Shown here piece after piece: positions 29,401 through 39,204 of a stretch of 64,000 nt of DNA; positions within the stretch are counted from its first letter, which is position 1; each line of letters begins with the position of its first letter. Both the position numbers and the translations under genes were made by a program. A model generated the notes under the pieces. It had not been told where the DNA came from, searched no databases, and worked only from the letters and a program-made list of their open reading frames with translations. The stretch is taken from contig VLTN01000007.1 in the NCBI GenBank assembly GCA_008330645.1, positions 186,001 through 250,000 of the forward strand, given 5' to 3'. The DNA is from Cafeteria roenbergensis. Its lineage: Eukaryota; Sar; Bigyra; Bicosoecida; Cafeteriaceae.

Positions 29401-32400
29401 AATCCGTTGCGGAGACGGAGGGAGCTGACCGAAATCGGGTGGGTGCGGTTGTTGGCTGGGAATACCTTGAGCATGAACGTCCGGTTCGCTGGGCCCCAAG
29501 ATTCCGCCCATCGGACGGCCACTTGCGCCCGGCCAGAGGTGTCCCGGCGAGTGTTCCAAACGCTTACGAGCATGCCCCGCTGCCCTGTTTCGCTTGACCA
29601 AGGGCCGAGCGATCCCTCGAGCGGCAGCAGCTCCGGAGCAAGAGGCAAGCGCTCCGTCCCGATAATGACAACGCCGGAGGAGGTGGGGCTGACCCACTTC
29701 AGCGATGCAACTTGAGACGCATCCGTTTGCAGGGACAAAACTGTCACCTTGACACGAGAGTGGCAACAGAGCAGTGCACCCAAATTGTATGTTGCCGCGA
29801 GTCCGTTGCCCAGTGCGACAGGAATGTCCGCAATCGAAGCGTCGCTCGATTCATCGGCATTCGACGCAACGAGCCGAAAGTACCCCACTTCTGGCCCGGT
29901 GTTGTCGTTGTAGCGCAGGTTGACCAGGATCTCGCCATTGAAGGAGCGCACAGAATTTGCCAGCGTTGGCTCTAGTCTTGCGCTCGCCGACGTCGCAACC
30001 GCTGTTCGCCAGGGGCCTGCAGCCGGCGCAAGGGGAGACGCCCAGCGAGAGCTGGATCCGACAGGCGAGACAACGCAGCCGGCAGCGTCGTCTCCAACAG
30101 CGGCCCCCACGGACACAACTCCTGGAGAGGACAGCCATCGTGGATCTGCGGGCTGCGGGGCGCCTGGAGCGCTGGATGCGTTCTCCAACGCCGACATCGG
30201 CGAGAACGCCAAGCTGAATTGCAGCGCCTGGTCCACTGGAAAGTGGTCCACCTTGTCGCCCAGCAGTATTCTATACCTGCGGTGGTTCTCCGCAGCTAGA
30301 ACAAGCGCATATGTGCTCTCTGGGGGCTGAGTCTGGAGGATCCGGAACCAGGCCCGGCCAAGCTCGCCCTCTGGAAGTGCATCGTCACTGTACTCAAGGT
30401 CAACGAACACTCCGCACACTGGACCGCGCATCGATGCCGCGAACGAAGCATGCAGTCTGCCACGCTTAGCCACGTTGCTCCTGACCCGCAAAGGGAAACC
30501 GGACATGACCCTCGACGAGCATTGCCTGTCCGACGTCGGCGTGCAAGGAGACGCCTCCCACTGCAGCCCACTCAGGCAGTCCTGGCATTGCGAGCAAAAC
30601 GGCACTCCCGTCTGATGGTCGTCTTGCGCGGCTTCATTAAAGTAGCCGGTCTGGCAGAAGCAGCCGCTTGCGGACACAACTTCTGTGTCGCCATTGGTTG
30701 TGGAACCTGGAGCACACTGTGTGCATGACGTCGAACCGTTCCGGGCAGCGAAAGTATCGGCTGGACATGGAGTGCAGAATCCAGATCCAGCGAGGAGTGC
30801 TGCTGTGCCTGCTGGACAGGTTTCACACTGTCCTGGCCCCTCCCATGCCTTCGCTGTCCCTGGGGTGCACTGAGAGCAGTGCCGTGGCGAGCCCATCCAT
30901 GCCCCTGGTGTGTTAGGCGACAAGGTGTCAAGGCCTTCAATCGCCGGCTCGGCCTCTGGCCAAGTGCCAAGCAGGTCGACTTCGACACCAGCAGTTGTAT
31001 TTGCTTCACCCACGGGACATTCCGATCGAAAGAAGATGGAGAGGTCAATGCTCTGTTCGACAAACAGCGGCTCAGGCTCCGGTGAGACCAAAGCCGAAGG
31101 CGTGGGCAACCGGGAGCTCGTCGGAGTGGCGGAAGCAGATGCCGTCGGCGAGCCAGTCGCAGACGCTGACGCTGACGTGGAGGGCGAGGGCGTCGCCGAC
31201 AGCGTGGCCGCGGACGTCGTGGAGGGCGAGGGCGTCGCCGACAGCGTGGCCGTGGACGTCGTGGAGGGCGAGGGCGTGGCCGACAGCGTGGCCGTGGACG
31301 TCGTGGAGGGCGAGGGCGTCGCCGACAGCGTGGCCGTGGACGTCGTGGAGGGCGAGGGCGTCGCCGACAGCGTGGCCGTGGACGTCGTGGAGGGCGAGGG
31401 CGTCGCCGACAGCGTGGCCGTGGACGTCGTGGAGGGCGATGGCGTCGCCGACAGCGTGGCCGCGGACGTCGTGGAGGGCGAGGGCGTCGCCGACAGCGTG
31501 GCCGTGGACGTCGTGGAGGGCGAGGGCGTGGCCGACAGCGTGGCCGTGGACGTCGTGGAGGGCGAGGGCGTCGCCGACAGCGTGGCCGTGGACGTCGTGG
31601 AGGGCGAGGGCGTGGCCGACAGCGTGGCCGTGGACGTCGTGGAGGGCGAGGGCGTGGCCGACAGCGTGGCCGTGGACGTCGTGGATGCAGTGGGCGTGGC
31701 CGACAGCGTGGCCGTGGACGTCGTGGAGGGCGAGGGCGTCGCCGACAGCGTGGCCGTGGACGTCGTGGAGGGCGAGGGCGTGGCCGACAGCGTGGCCGTG
31801 GACGTCGTGGAGGGCGAGGGCGTCGCCGACAGCGTGGCCGTGGACGTCGTGGAGGGCGAGGGCGTGGCCGACAGCGTGGCCGTGGACGTCGTGGAGGGCG
31901 AGGGCGTGGCCGACAGCGTGGCCGTGGACGTCGTGGAGGGCGAGGGCGTCGCCGACAGCGTGGCCGTGGACGTCGTGGAGGGCGAGGGCGTGGCCGACAG
32001 CGTGGCCGTGGACGTCGTGGAGGGCGAGGGCGTCGCCGACAGCGTGGCCGTGGACGTCGTGGAGGGCGAGGGCGTGGCCGACAGCGTGGCCGTGGACGTC
32101 GTGGAGGGCGAGGGCGTCGCCGACAGCGTGGCCGTGGACGTCGTGGAGGGCGAGGGCGTGGCCGACAGCGTGACCGTGGACGTCGTAGAGGGCGAGGGCG
32201 TGGCCGACAGCGTGGCCGTGGACGTCGTGGAGGGCGAGGGCGTCGCCGACAGCGTGGCCGTGGACGTCGTGGAGGGCGAGGGCGTCGCCGACAGCGTGGC
32301 CGTGGACGTCGTGGAGGGCGAGGGCGTGGCCGACAGCGTGGCCGTGGACGTCGTAGAAGGAGTTGGAGAGGACACGGCCTCGGCAGAGGGTGATGCACTC

Positions 32401-33296
32401 GGGTCTGGCTCCTCATTGTTCAGGACAAAGCCATCCTGGTTGATTGACCCTTTCGGAAACAAGTATGACGGCCATTGGCAACTGCCGCTCATTGCCTTGG
32501 TCGCCAGCAGAGTGTTTGTTTCGTACAGGTATACCTTTACGGTTCCCCAACGACTTGGCACGCCAAACGCTGTTCGGCTGCTTGCAGCTGCCAAGAACGT
32601 TCCGGTCCAAGTTGTTCCGTAGATGTCCCATCGAACCCACGTATCTTCTGAGTAGGGGGAGTCAAACGTCAAAACGCCGAGATCGCCGTAGTCGGGCGGA
32701 AACTTTTTGGTGCCGCCCCGTGAGGTGAGTTTCGGCTTTTTCGTTGAGACCAGGCCGACCACATACGAGTGCTCGTAGCCAAACCGAACCACAGTCGTGG
32801 CTGTCCACCAGCCGCAGCCCCAGAACCAGCACCAGCCGTGGTAGTTCGAAGCTGAGCTTGGGGCGGAGTCCGAGGTCGAGCTTGAGCCCAATTGGCGCCT
32901 CGCAGGGTGGCCGGGCTGTTGCCTTTGCGCCCCCTCGGCAGGCCCAACCGCAACCAGAGTGATTGTGATGCTCCGACCAATGGTCGCGGCAGCGGCCGGG
33001 TCGGTGAAGGTGAGGAGCCCGGTGCCAGAGTCCACCGCCACACCGGCTGCTGCTGCAAGTGCCACAGACTCATGCGCTAGCCGGTATCGTACCGAGCCGT
33101 TTGTTGCCTGCTGCACTGTGCTGTTTCCCAGCGCTGCGTGGCGGGACGAGTTGGCCTTGTCATGAACGCTCACGGCAACGGCAGCCACGTCGCCTCCCGT
33201 CGCGAAAAAGGACCCTCCGAGCGGACCAGGGGAGGCACCTAAGCACTGCCCTGCCAACCACGCCATGGCCCACAAGTGTACACCCAGCAACGGCAT
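26457..33296 (-). CDS. Giant stalked surface protein with Cys-rich region and C-terminal TM
   Basis: A single exon of 2279 residues. It starts MPLLGVHLWAMAWLAGQCLG, a signal peptide. A cadherin-like stretch follows (VDSGTGLLTFTDP, SITITLVAVG), then a Trp/Cys-rich module, then a Ser/Thr/Pro stalk made of 28 repeats of 14 residues. After the stalk comes a Cys-rich region (CSQCTPGTAKAW, CETCPAGTAALL, CTPCPADTFAARNGSTSC) of the GCC2_GCC3/ephrin-receptor-like type, then about 1000 residues of beta-rich repeats with many N-glycosylation sites. One transmembrane helix (AGVLAAALAVAVALLA) and a Ser/Glu-rich cytosolic tail of about 150 residues end the chain. The layout is that of a type I cell-surface adhesin or receptor; ligands are unknown. 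GC is lower than in housekeeping genes (38 of 60 at 29401-29460). Confidence 0.85.
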   Translation of the reverse strand: MPLLGVHLWAMAWLAGQCLGASPGPLGGSFFATGGDVAAVAVSVHDKANSSRHAALGNSTVQQATNGSVRYRLAHESVALAAAAGVAVDSGTGLLTFTDPAAAATIGRSITITLVAVGPAEGAQRQQPGHPARRQLGSSSTSDSAPSSASNYHGWCWFWGCGWWTATTVVRFGYEHSYVVGLVSTKKPKLTSRGGTKKFPPDYGDLGVLTFDSPYSEDTWVRWDIYGTTWTGTFLAAASSRTAFGVPSRWGTVKVYLYETNTLLATKAMSGSCQWPSYLFPKGSINQDGFVLNNEEPDPSASPSAEAVSSPTPSTTSTATLSATPSPSTTSTATLSATPSPSTTSTATLSATPSPSTTSTATLSATPSPSTTSTVTLSATPSPSTTSTATLSATPSPSTTSTATLSATPSPSTTSTATLSATPSPSTTSTATLSATPSPSTTSTATLSATPSPSTTSTATLSATPSPSTTSTATLSATPSPSTTSTATLSATPSPSTTSTATLSATPSPSTTSTATLSATPSPSTTSTATLSATPTASTTSTATLSATPSPSTTSTATLSATPSPSTTSTATLSATPSPSTTSTATLSATPSPSTTSTATLSATPSPSTTSAATLSATPSPSTTSTATLSATPSPSTTSTATLSATPSPSTTSTATLSATPSPSTTSTATLSATPSPSTTSTATLSATPSPSTTSAATLSATPSPSTSASASATGSPTASASATPTSSRLPTPSALVSPEPEPLFVEQSIDLSIFFRSECPVGEANTTAGVEVDLLGTWPEAEPAIEGLDTLSPNTPGAWMGSPRHCSQCTPGTAKAWEGPGQCETCPAGTAALLAGSGFCTPCPADTFAARNGSTSCTQCAPGSTTNGDTEVVSASGCFCQTGYFNEAAQDDHQTGVPFCSQCQDCLSGLQWEASPCTPTSDRQCSSRVMSGFPLRVRSNVAKRGRLHASFAASMRGPVCGVFVDLEYSDDALPEGELGRAWFRILQTQPPESTYALVLAAENHRRYRILLGDKVDHFPVDQALQFSLAFSPMSALENASSAPGAPQPADPRWLSSPGVVSVGAAVGDDAAGCVVSPVGSSSRWASPLAPAAGPWRTAVATSASARLEPTLANSVRSFNGEILVNLRYNDNTGPEVGYFRLVASNADESSDASIADIPVALGNGLAATYNLGALLCCHSRVKVTVLSLQTDASQVASLKWVSPTSSGVVIIGTERLPLAPELLPLEGSLGPWSSETGQRGMLVSVWNTRRDTSGRAQVAVRWAESWGPANRTFMLKVFPANNRTHPISVSSLRLRNGFTQDFAVANASFAGPLDVVLYYERSIPGRADWRASSTVSILADSPANRVQTLPRIDLSQVAGASILSTKPSSRSSGQHGHIQGAYGTMRGPGCKLHVIVRFVSSTPGWTGCAGASRLFGIRVRRGPSKCSPVVRNVSFVINEGTEVTVDLGGPEVFEVWGGGAPEHTVELLREDGSGGFVASASTVVTSDCVQPDRGRSPELVKLAEVDGKPVLAQLYDKPTGMGGAIEQVFGGRRMSANSGLVGINALTLMQAPLSAGDIVVRVAYNDMSGADIQPLLVSSAAALAGSSAHQLLVLPRGAEAWVVFRNGTAGITTNRPAVISLARFDPERDSLDGVRDGWRTVKSVEFSSGLNPEQDYVQWYEAATPLDVALRPNGGDEDVFPMPNARFTGQNGRLSSVSGTSRMCDGSAVLQVQYCESVISAPRGARTFAIEEVGSNTKRSVRLQNCHETLVLFPASLRPGQPLSFQLHVSDSKGGFTARGKPTQVSAATSEMCPLQILEQYTLIKANLPTGEGAAGSPSAASSQPEDVTILGVHLQAGATARVSGALRQLAAVSEAQCRSGNVTCGGWVAPQLAAALADRRLEAGPGDTQLAAASDEVHAMAVASIFQTVINALPGIPDEAHVSLAVVGQALTASSASGTPSTSNVSSPALASRVDAQFAHEHPPPARRHLLAIPTGIGSTVDPGSAVQDTAVFDIEAAGASQVQEEDELDMEVQVFPARSKAQVETAIAAAVAGGQLERYAKDAGIEVTALLMSKSATLASSISGTGGTETKSSVPAAVPSADGNELGVPTAAGLGFGAGVLAAALAVAVALLASRSRERAALGKVGCEEPALSDAEQRSPELQSRPEAPEPASGQAGKSRSREGRPPVHGGAPTKPDPAQRQLTLAEQMEAEQAEAGDAGPSDAAQTEASRTGRRALAGRRLICVGTTLPPRAHAPSGAPLSGAIGATACDSPAVRDQALGGLLAAVARPNQEQQR
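31177..32352 (-). repeat. 42-bp minisatellite, exactly 28 copies, encoding Ser/Thr/Pro stalk
   Basis: The span is 1176 bp, 28 times 42. Each unit encodes SATPSPSTTSTATL on the coding strand. Units differ mainly at one codon pair (GTGGCC versus GTCGCC on the + strand). Copy 13 from the left (31681) is a distinct variant giving SATPTAST. All six frames are largely free of stops here, which makes long false reading frames. The peptide is an ideal mucin-type O-glycosylation stalk. Confidence 0.97.
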
Positions 33297-33813
33297 GGGG
33301 GCCACCGGCCTGCGAGAGGAGGGCTTGAGGACACCACCGTGCCGCAGCAAGGGGACCGCGTGACAGACGCCCGCAAGCTGTTCGGGAGCCAGCGAGACGG
33401 CGGGTTTCGCGCTCCACCTTGGTTCACAAGTGCTCGCGAGGCTCCCACGTTGTGGCGGCCAAGGGACACCCTGGAAGGATTACCTCGCACAGTGCGCCCC
33501 GGAGCGGGGCTCAGGTTGGCAAGCCTGGCCGCGCCCGGGAACGAGCTTGGCGAGGCAAGCAAGACGGAACTCCCGGGGGTCCACCAAGCTCGCGTTCCAT
33601 CGACAGCAGCACTCACGAGCCTTTCGCCTTGACGGATGGGCCGCGCTTGTCTGCTTCCCGCTGCTGGTCAAGGGCCCACGAGGGCTACTCGAGAGTCGGG
33701 TGCGACGGAGACTGGTTTTTCGTCCGCGGAGGCAGAGCTGCGAGTGGCCATCGCGCAGTCGTGGATAGCGAGCATTGCCCTCGAAGGGCAGACCAGGACG
33801 CCACACATCCGTT
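33297..33813. other. Promoter region of the giant surface protein
   Basis: This 517-bp region lies upstream of the surface-protein start and downstream of the next minus-strand gene. It should hold one promoter and one 3' UTR. No coding or RNA feature is recognised. Confidence 0.5.
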
Positions 33814-35517
33814 TTAGCCAAGAGGCTTTCGCGCCGCAGTCAAGCTCACGCGAAAGGTGGGAGGCGAGGCAGCATGGCGGGCTGAACTGTGACTTTCACC
33901 ACTTGCTGCGGCAGGCGCATGCGTCCCGCTCCACTCCGCAAACCGCACAGAGCGCGCGGGGCTATGGGGTCCCGGGGACTGACCCATCACTGGGGTCGAA
34001 AGCGCGATACCTGAGCCTGGTGCAGGGAGGGGCAGCCGGACTTGGGCGCCGGCTGGACTCGGCAGCGCCACCGGCGGCGCTCCGCCGGGTGTCTCAAGCG
34101 CGCGGTGCCTCGCTCTGCGAAGAATTGCGGCCAGCGTGGTTCCCGAGGCATCCGAGCTGCTGGACACGCTTGGGGTCCGGGCTCTGTCCCCGGCACCTGA
34201 GGCAGCGTCGACCCGTGCACTGCCGTGCCGCGATTCGGGGGCGGGGTGTTGCTCCCACCACGGTGTTGGGGTAGCTGGAGCCGAGCGGCTGTGGTGCACA
34301 AGAGCCGCCGGGCCCGGGTCAGGCTGATCTGTGAGTTGCAGCGGCCGCGCCTCACTGCCACGCTGAAGTGCATTCCGCGCGAAGGAAGCTTGCTGTGCGC
34401 GAAGCTGGCCAAGCTCCTGATCACGCTCTGCCACCGCGGCCGCAAGGGCCTCAACCCGAGAAACAAGTGCAGTGACGGCAGCATCCCGCGGAGATGCCGT
34501 GCTCGACGCGCGCGAATCCGCCGATTCTGCAGACGGGAGCGCAGCCGAGCCTGGGCCCGGCTGAAAGACAGCACGCGGAGGCGTTTGCGGCACAGAGGGC
34601 TGCGAGCCGGCCGGCTGGCCGCCTGTCAGCTCGCCCCTACCATGCTCTGGCTGCTGGCCTGGGCCCTCATCCAGCTCAGCTGCAAGGCCAACCTCGGCTG
34701 GTCCGGCTGGTCGGCCGGCCTGGGGCCGCGGCGAGAGCGAGAGCTCGGCAGCGCGCAGCGCCCCCCATGCGGCTTGGTGCGCGACTCGGGCCCGCCCAAG
34801 CGCAGCGGCTACTTGGTGGGAGTGGTGGTGTCCAGGCTTGGCGGCAGCCCGCGTGAGCCTCTGCGCGGCTGTGCGAGCACGCTCCAACAGGGCCTCTGCC
34901 TCGCGAGCGATAGCCACCACCTCCTGCCGCTCCCTCGATTCATCGGCAGAGGGCGAAAGTTCCCATCGCTGCTCTTGCGCCTGGTGCGGAGGACGGGTCT
35001 GGCGCTGTGCCGAGCCATGGCGAGCCGGCCGCGGCGATTCCTGCACGCTGTCTGGCTTGGCCCGGCGCCGCGAGCTGGGGAGGGATGCAGGCTGATGCGG
35101 TATACCTGGGCCTTCGGTGCTAGCAGCTTCATCCGCGACACGGCCGTCGCAAAGGCTCGCTTCGCTGCGCGCTGGCGAGCGTGATGGTGGGGGCGGCTCA
35201 TGTCCTGCCGCTGCGTCAAGGCCAAAGTCGACGGTTACCAGCCTCCGCCTTCGCCTATGCGAGCCACCAAGGACTGCGAGCCGCGGCGGTTCCCGACCAT
35301 CAGCATGCTGCAGCGCAGTCGGTCCCAATGGAGAGGCGACAGCGCCGTCCGGCTGCGGGCTGACCGCTTGCCGGCCGGGTGGCCCCGCCGCAGGCGATGC
35401 ACCTGCGGCAGCGAGCGCCCGGACTGGCCACATGCCACCAGTGGATAGGTCGCGGGGGTGCGGGGCTGGCGATATCGGGCTGCGCCAGGCGGGGGGCGCC
35501 GGAGCCCGCCGAGACAT
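33814..35517 (-). CDS. Hypothetical protein with short coiled coils
   Basis: The open frame encodes up to 567 residues. Two heptad-like helical segments stand out: REAEALLERARTAAQRLTRA and TALVSRVEALAAAVAERDQE, the latter continuing LGQLRAQQ. The remainder is Pro/Ser/Ala/Arg-rich, with RSPARSVRFAEWSG near the C-terminus. I recognise no family. The 5' end is uncertain. An upstream Met at 35845 (MASPIQTNGSQLPCSNAATL) opens a 50-codon exon ending at a GTGAGC donor that could join this frame in phase at about 35626 or about 35307. The 3' end of RPS24 lies just beyond. Absence of stops over 1.7 kb in this GC-rich setting is only moderate proof of coding, but the helical segments and composition resemble other genes here. 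Confidence 0.5.
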   Translation of the reverse strand: MSRRAPAPPAWRSPISPAPHPRDLSTGGMWPVRALAAAGASPAAGPPGRQAVSPQPDGAVASPLGPTALQHADGREPPRLAVLGGSHRRRRRLVTVDFGLDAAAGHEPPPPSRSPARSEASLCDGRVADEAASTEGPGIPHQPASLPSSRRRAKPDSVQESPRPARHGSAQRQTRPPHQAQEQRWELSPSADESRERQEVVAIAREAEALLERARTAAQRLTRAAAKPGHHHSHQVAAALGRARVAHQAAWGALRAAELSLSPRPQAGRPAGPAEVGLAAELDEGPGQQPEHGRGELTGGQPAGSQPSVPQTPPRAVFQPGPGSAALPSAESADSRASSTASPRDAAVTALVSRVEALAAAVAERDQELGQLRAQQASFARNALQRGSEARPLQLTDQPDPGPAALVHHSRSAPATPTPWWEQHPAPESRHGSARVDAASGAGDRARTPSVSSSSDASGTTLAAILRRARHRALETPGGAPPVALPSPAGAQVRLPLPAPGSGIALSTPVMGQSPGPHSPARSVRFAEWSGTHAPAAASGESHSSARHAASPPTFRVSLTAARKPLG

Positions 35518-35967
35518 TTCCGGCCGCGGCTGGCGCCAAGCCGCACGGCCGCGGGCAGGACCACGCTCTCCTCCCCCCCCCGCAAGGCAGCCCGATCGCG
35601 TGCTGGTCCAGGGAGGAGCGAGGCGCGGATCTCTGCTGTCAGAGTGCCCTCAACGCCAAGTCCCGAAACGCCTCTGCCAGATCCTCGCTCACAGCTGCCG
35701 CCACTGCCTCAGTGATAGAGGTCTGGGCGCCAGCAATCCCCCGAGCAGGAGCGCCTGTTGCGCGTGTCTGGTGGGTTGGAGTGCTGAGTGTCGCGGCATT
35801 CGAGCATGGCAGTTGCGACCCGTTCGTCTGAATTGGAGAAGCCATGCCACAGCACCCGGATGAGCCGGGACACGACAGCGTCCCCCGCTGCCCCCACCGC
35901 AGCACCCCAGGGGAGGCCGGAGGCAGGGACGGCGTCACCATCACCCGGGCTGGAGAGCATGGTGCGA
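35518..35967. other. Spacer with possible upstream exon
   Basis: This 450-bp stretch precedes the coiled-coil hypothetical gene and follows RPS24, both on the minus strand. A possible first exon of the hypothetical gene lies at about 35845-35690. Otherwise it should hold the RPS24 3' UTR and a promoter. Confidence 0.35.
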
Positions 35968-36965
35968 TCACTCGGCGGCGCGGCGCTCCTTCCGGAGGCG
36001 GGCGCGGCGGCCAGTGCCCCAGGTGGTGCGGATCTTCTTCTTGAGCTCCTTGTACGCCTTGCGGCTGCGGCTGCGGGCGTCGGCGAAGCCGTAACGGATC
36101 TGGCGCCAGCGAGGCTCGTACTTCTTGAGCGCGTCAAGGTTGTCGTAGATGAGGCCGAAGCCGGTGGAGCGGCCGCCACCGAACGCCACCTTGAAGTGGA
36201 AGAGCACCACGCACTTGGCGTCGACGCCAGAGAACATCTGCAAAACAAGAGAGGGTCAAGAGGGGCATCACGAGAGCTTGGAAACGTGTCGCCGGTCGAC
36301 GCGCAACAGAAGCCGCGAGCTCCTCAGCGCCGCTTTTGCTGCCAACTGAACCTGCCTGCCCCAGGGCCTTCTTCAGCCACGCGCTGCAACAGTGTGCACG
36401 CGTCTGCACACATGCAGACCCTTATCCCAGCCACGGCCTGGATTCCCCAGGGGTGCCGTGCCGGCAAGGCACAACTTGGCCACCGCCTTGCCTCGCCAGC
36501 AGCGCCGGCGCCTTCCCGTCTGCCTCCCCCAGGGTCGCAGCTCGGTCGCCCTATCAGGCAGCCCCACTAGCTCCTCAATGGCTACCGCTCTGAACGGAGC
36601 GCCGCAGGGGTGGCAGATTGCTCGCAGGCGGGCGGGTGGGCATAAGAAGTCGGCGCGGCAAGCCGAGCTCACGGAGCAAATCTGCTTGGTCAGGTCCTCC
36701 TTGCTGACGGGGGCCTTGCCGGGGTGGACGACATCCACAACCTGCGCGAAGCAAGCGGCCAGGGTCCAGCAAGGCGTAGGCGGGCGTGGAGGCTGCCCTG
36801 GCAGCGCGGGAAGGCGAGGGGCGGGCGCGCCAGCGGCAGAGGCGTCTCGTCCGCACTCCGGCGGGCTCCCCCGCCTTCAGGAGGCCCCTGACTCACGAAC
36901 TGGCGCCGCTTGAGCAGCGGGTTCTTGATGAGGTTGCGCGTGCGCACGGTCACGGCATCAGCCAT
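35968..36965 (-). CDS. RPS24: 40S ribosomal protein S24 (eS24)
   Basis: Exons 36965-36897, 36741-36673 and 36237-35968, all in phase 0, give 135 residues; human RPS24 has 133. The protein reads MADAVTVRTRNLIKNPLLKR, RQF, then VVDVVHPGKAPVSKEDLTKQ (human [20 protein letters not shown]), then VVLFHFKVAFGGGRSTGFGL and IYDNLDALKKYEPR (human [24 protein letters not shown]), ending in a basic tail. It is a structural protein of the small ribosomal subunit. Introns are 155 and 435 bp; the longer is the largest intron seen in the window and lies before the last exon. The gene is divergent from RAB6. Confidence 0.97.
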
Positions 36966-37291
36966 GATGGTCACGCCCTGAGCCAGGCGAACGGGGTGGC
37001 GACGTTGTCTGCCAGCACGGTTTTCGCCGTCGGGTGGCTCTGCCAGTCGACCGCCGACAGAGCCAGAGCGGCAGCAAGACCGCGTTTCCTGGACGCGGAC
37101 CCGGCTCGCGACGCTCGCGGCCACTCGCTCGCGGCCGCTTCGCCTGGCACTCGGCGCTGCCGAGGCTTCGAGAAGGCGCATCCCAGCTCGACTCCCCTCG
37201 CGCGCGGCGCACCAGCGGAGCGCCACCATCCAGCCACGCCGCGAGCCAGCGGGTTGGCGGGAACTCACGAGCGCGCGCTCGGCCTGCAACC
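36966..37291. promoter_or_regulatory. RPS24-RAB6 divergent promoter region
   Basis: This 326-bp spacer lies between the start codons of RPS24 (-) and RAB6 (+). It probably holds both promoters. I see no TATA box and no gene in it. Confidence 0.45.
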
Positions 37292-38424
<1,133 letters not shown>

Positions 38425-39204
38425 CCAACCAGCCTGCCAATGATGGCATTGCGCAGGGGTGTAGGGCGGAGCCGGAGCGTGGCTCGTCGTGTGCGTGTGG
38501 GGGCCTGCCTGTTACGTCCTATCGCGGCGCTCCGGCTTCGGGAATGGTTCAGCCGGCGCCTGCTGCCATGATTGTTGCAGGGTGCGCAGTCGCTGCGTGC
38601 CCTCCCCTTCCCCCGCCCGCCTGCCCTCACCGGTATCGCGCAGCTTCAATCTGCGCGAACTCGAACGGGGACGACGGGCAAGACGCTCCCGGGTGCACGC
38701 GAACGCTGCGGAGGCTGGCAGTTCGCTGCGAGTCCCCACTCACTCTCGTCCGTCCTCCACGCGCCCCCCCTCACCCCCCCCACACACCACACGCGCGTAC
38801 ACGCACAGATAGACACGCGCCGACTCCCACAGAGACATAAAAACTTGGGTGGGTGGCGCACAAACTCGCAGAGAGCATGGCGCGCGGGGACTGTCGGCGA
38901 GGGTTGCTGTGCGTGCGAGGGACATTGCCACGCAGCTGGACGCGGCAGCAGCAGAGTCAACGCAGCCGCCGATCTGCCCCGGTCTCGTATTCTGGGCGCC
39001 TTTCCGCCCTGCGGCTAGGCAGGGGTTGCGATGCCGCTGTTCGTGGGCGCCTGCCGCAGCGAGCAAGACTTGCAAAATTCGAGTTCGCCAGGCGGCTCTG
39101 CAGCGCGCCGGCGACCTGCGCCTTGGATCGCGCAGCTGGCTGGCCTCCGTTCCTGCAGAGGACTGCCCCCCTCTCCAGCAGTCAGCCACTCCTCCTTGTG
39201 CTTC
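38425..39204. other. Intergenic region with C/A-rich tract
   Basis: This 780-bp region lies between two + strand genes. A pyrimidine- and CA-rich tract at about 38756-38812 (long C runs, then CACACACCACACGCG) is the only notable structure and could be promoter-associated or a microsatellite. Met 39031 opens the downstream frame early, but the Met at 39205 is preferred. Confidence 0.5.

Noticed and set aside
30572-32416. 614-codon Arg/Pro-rich minus frame over the same repeats
   Set aside because: Out-of-frame reading of the repeat array; composition and termini have no gene-like features.
30910-32622. Long + strand open frame (VEGEGVADSVAVDV repeats) opposite the surface-protein stalk
   Set aside because: It is the antisense of the 42-bp repeat array, which lacks stops in nearly all frames. 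The minus frame has signal peptide, Cys-rich modules and TM, so it is the real gene.
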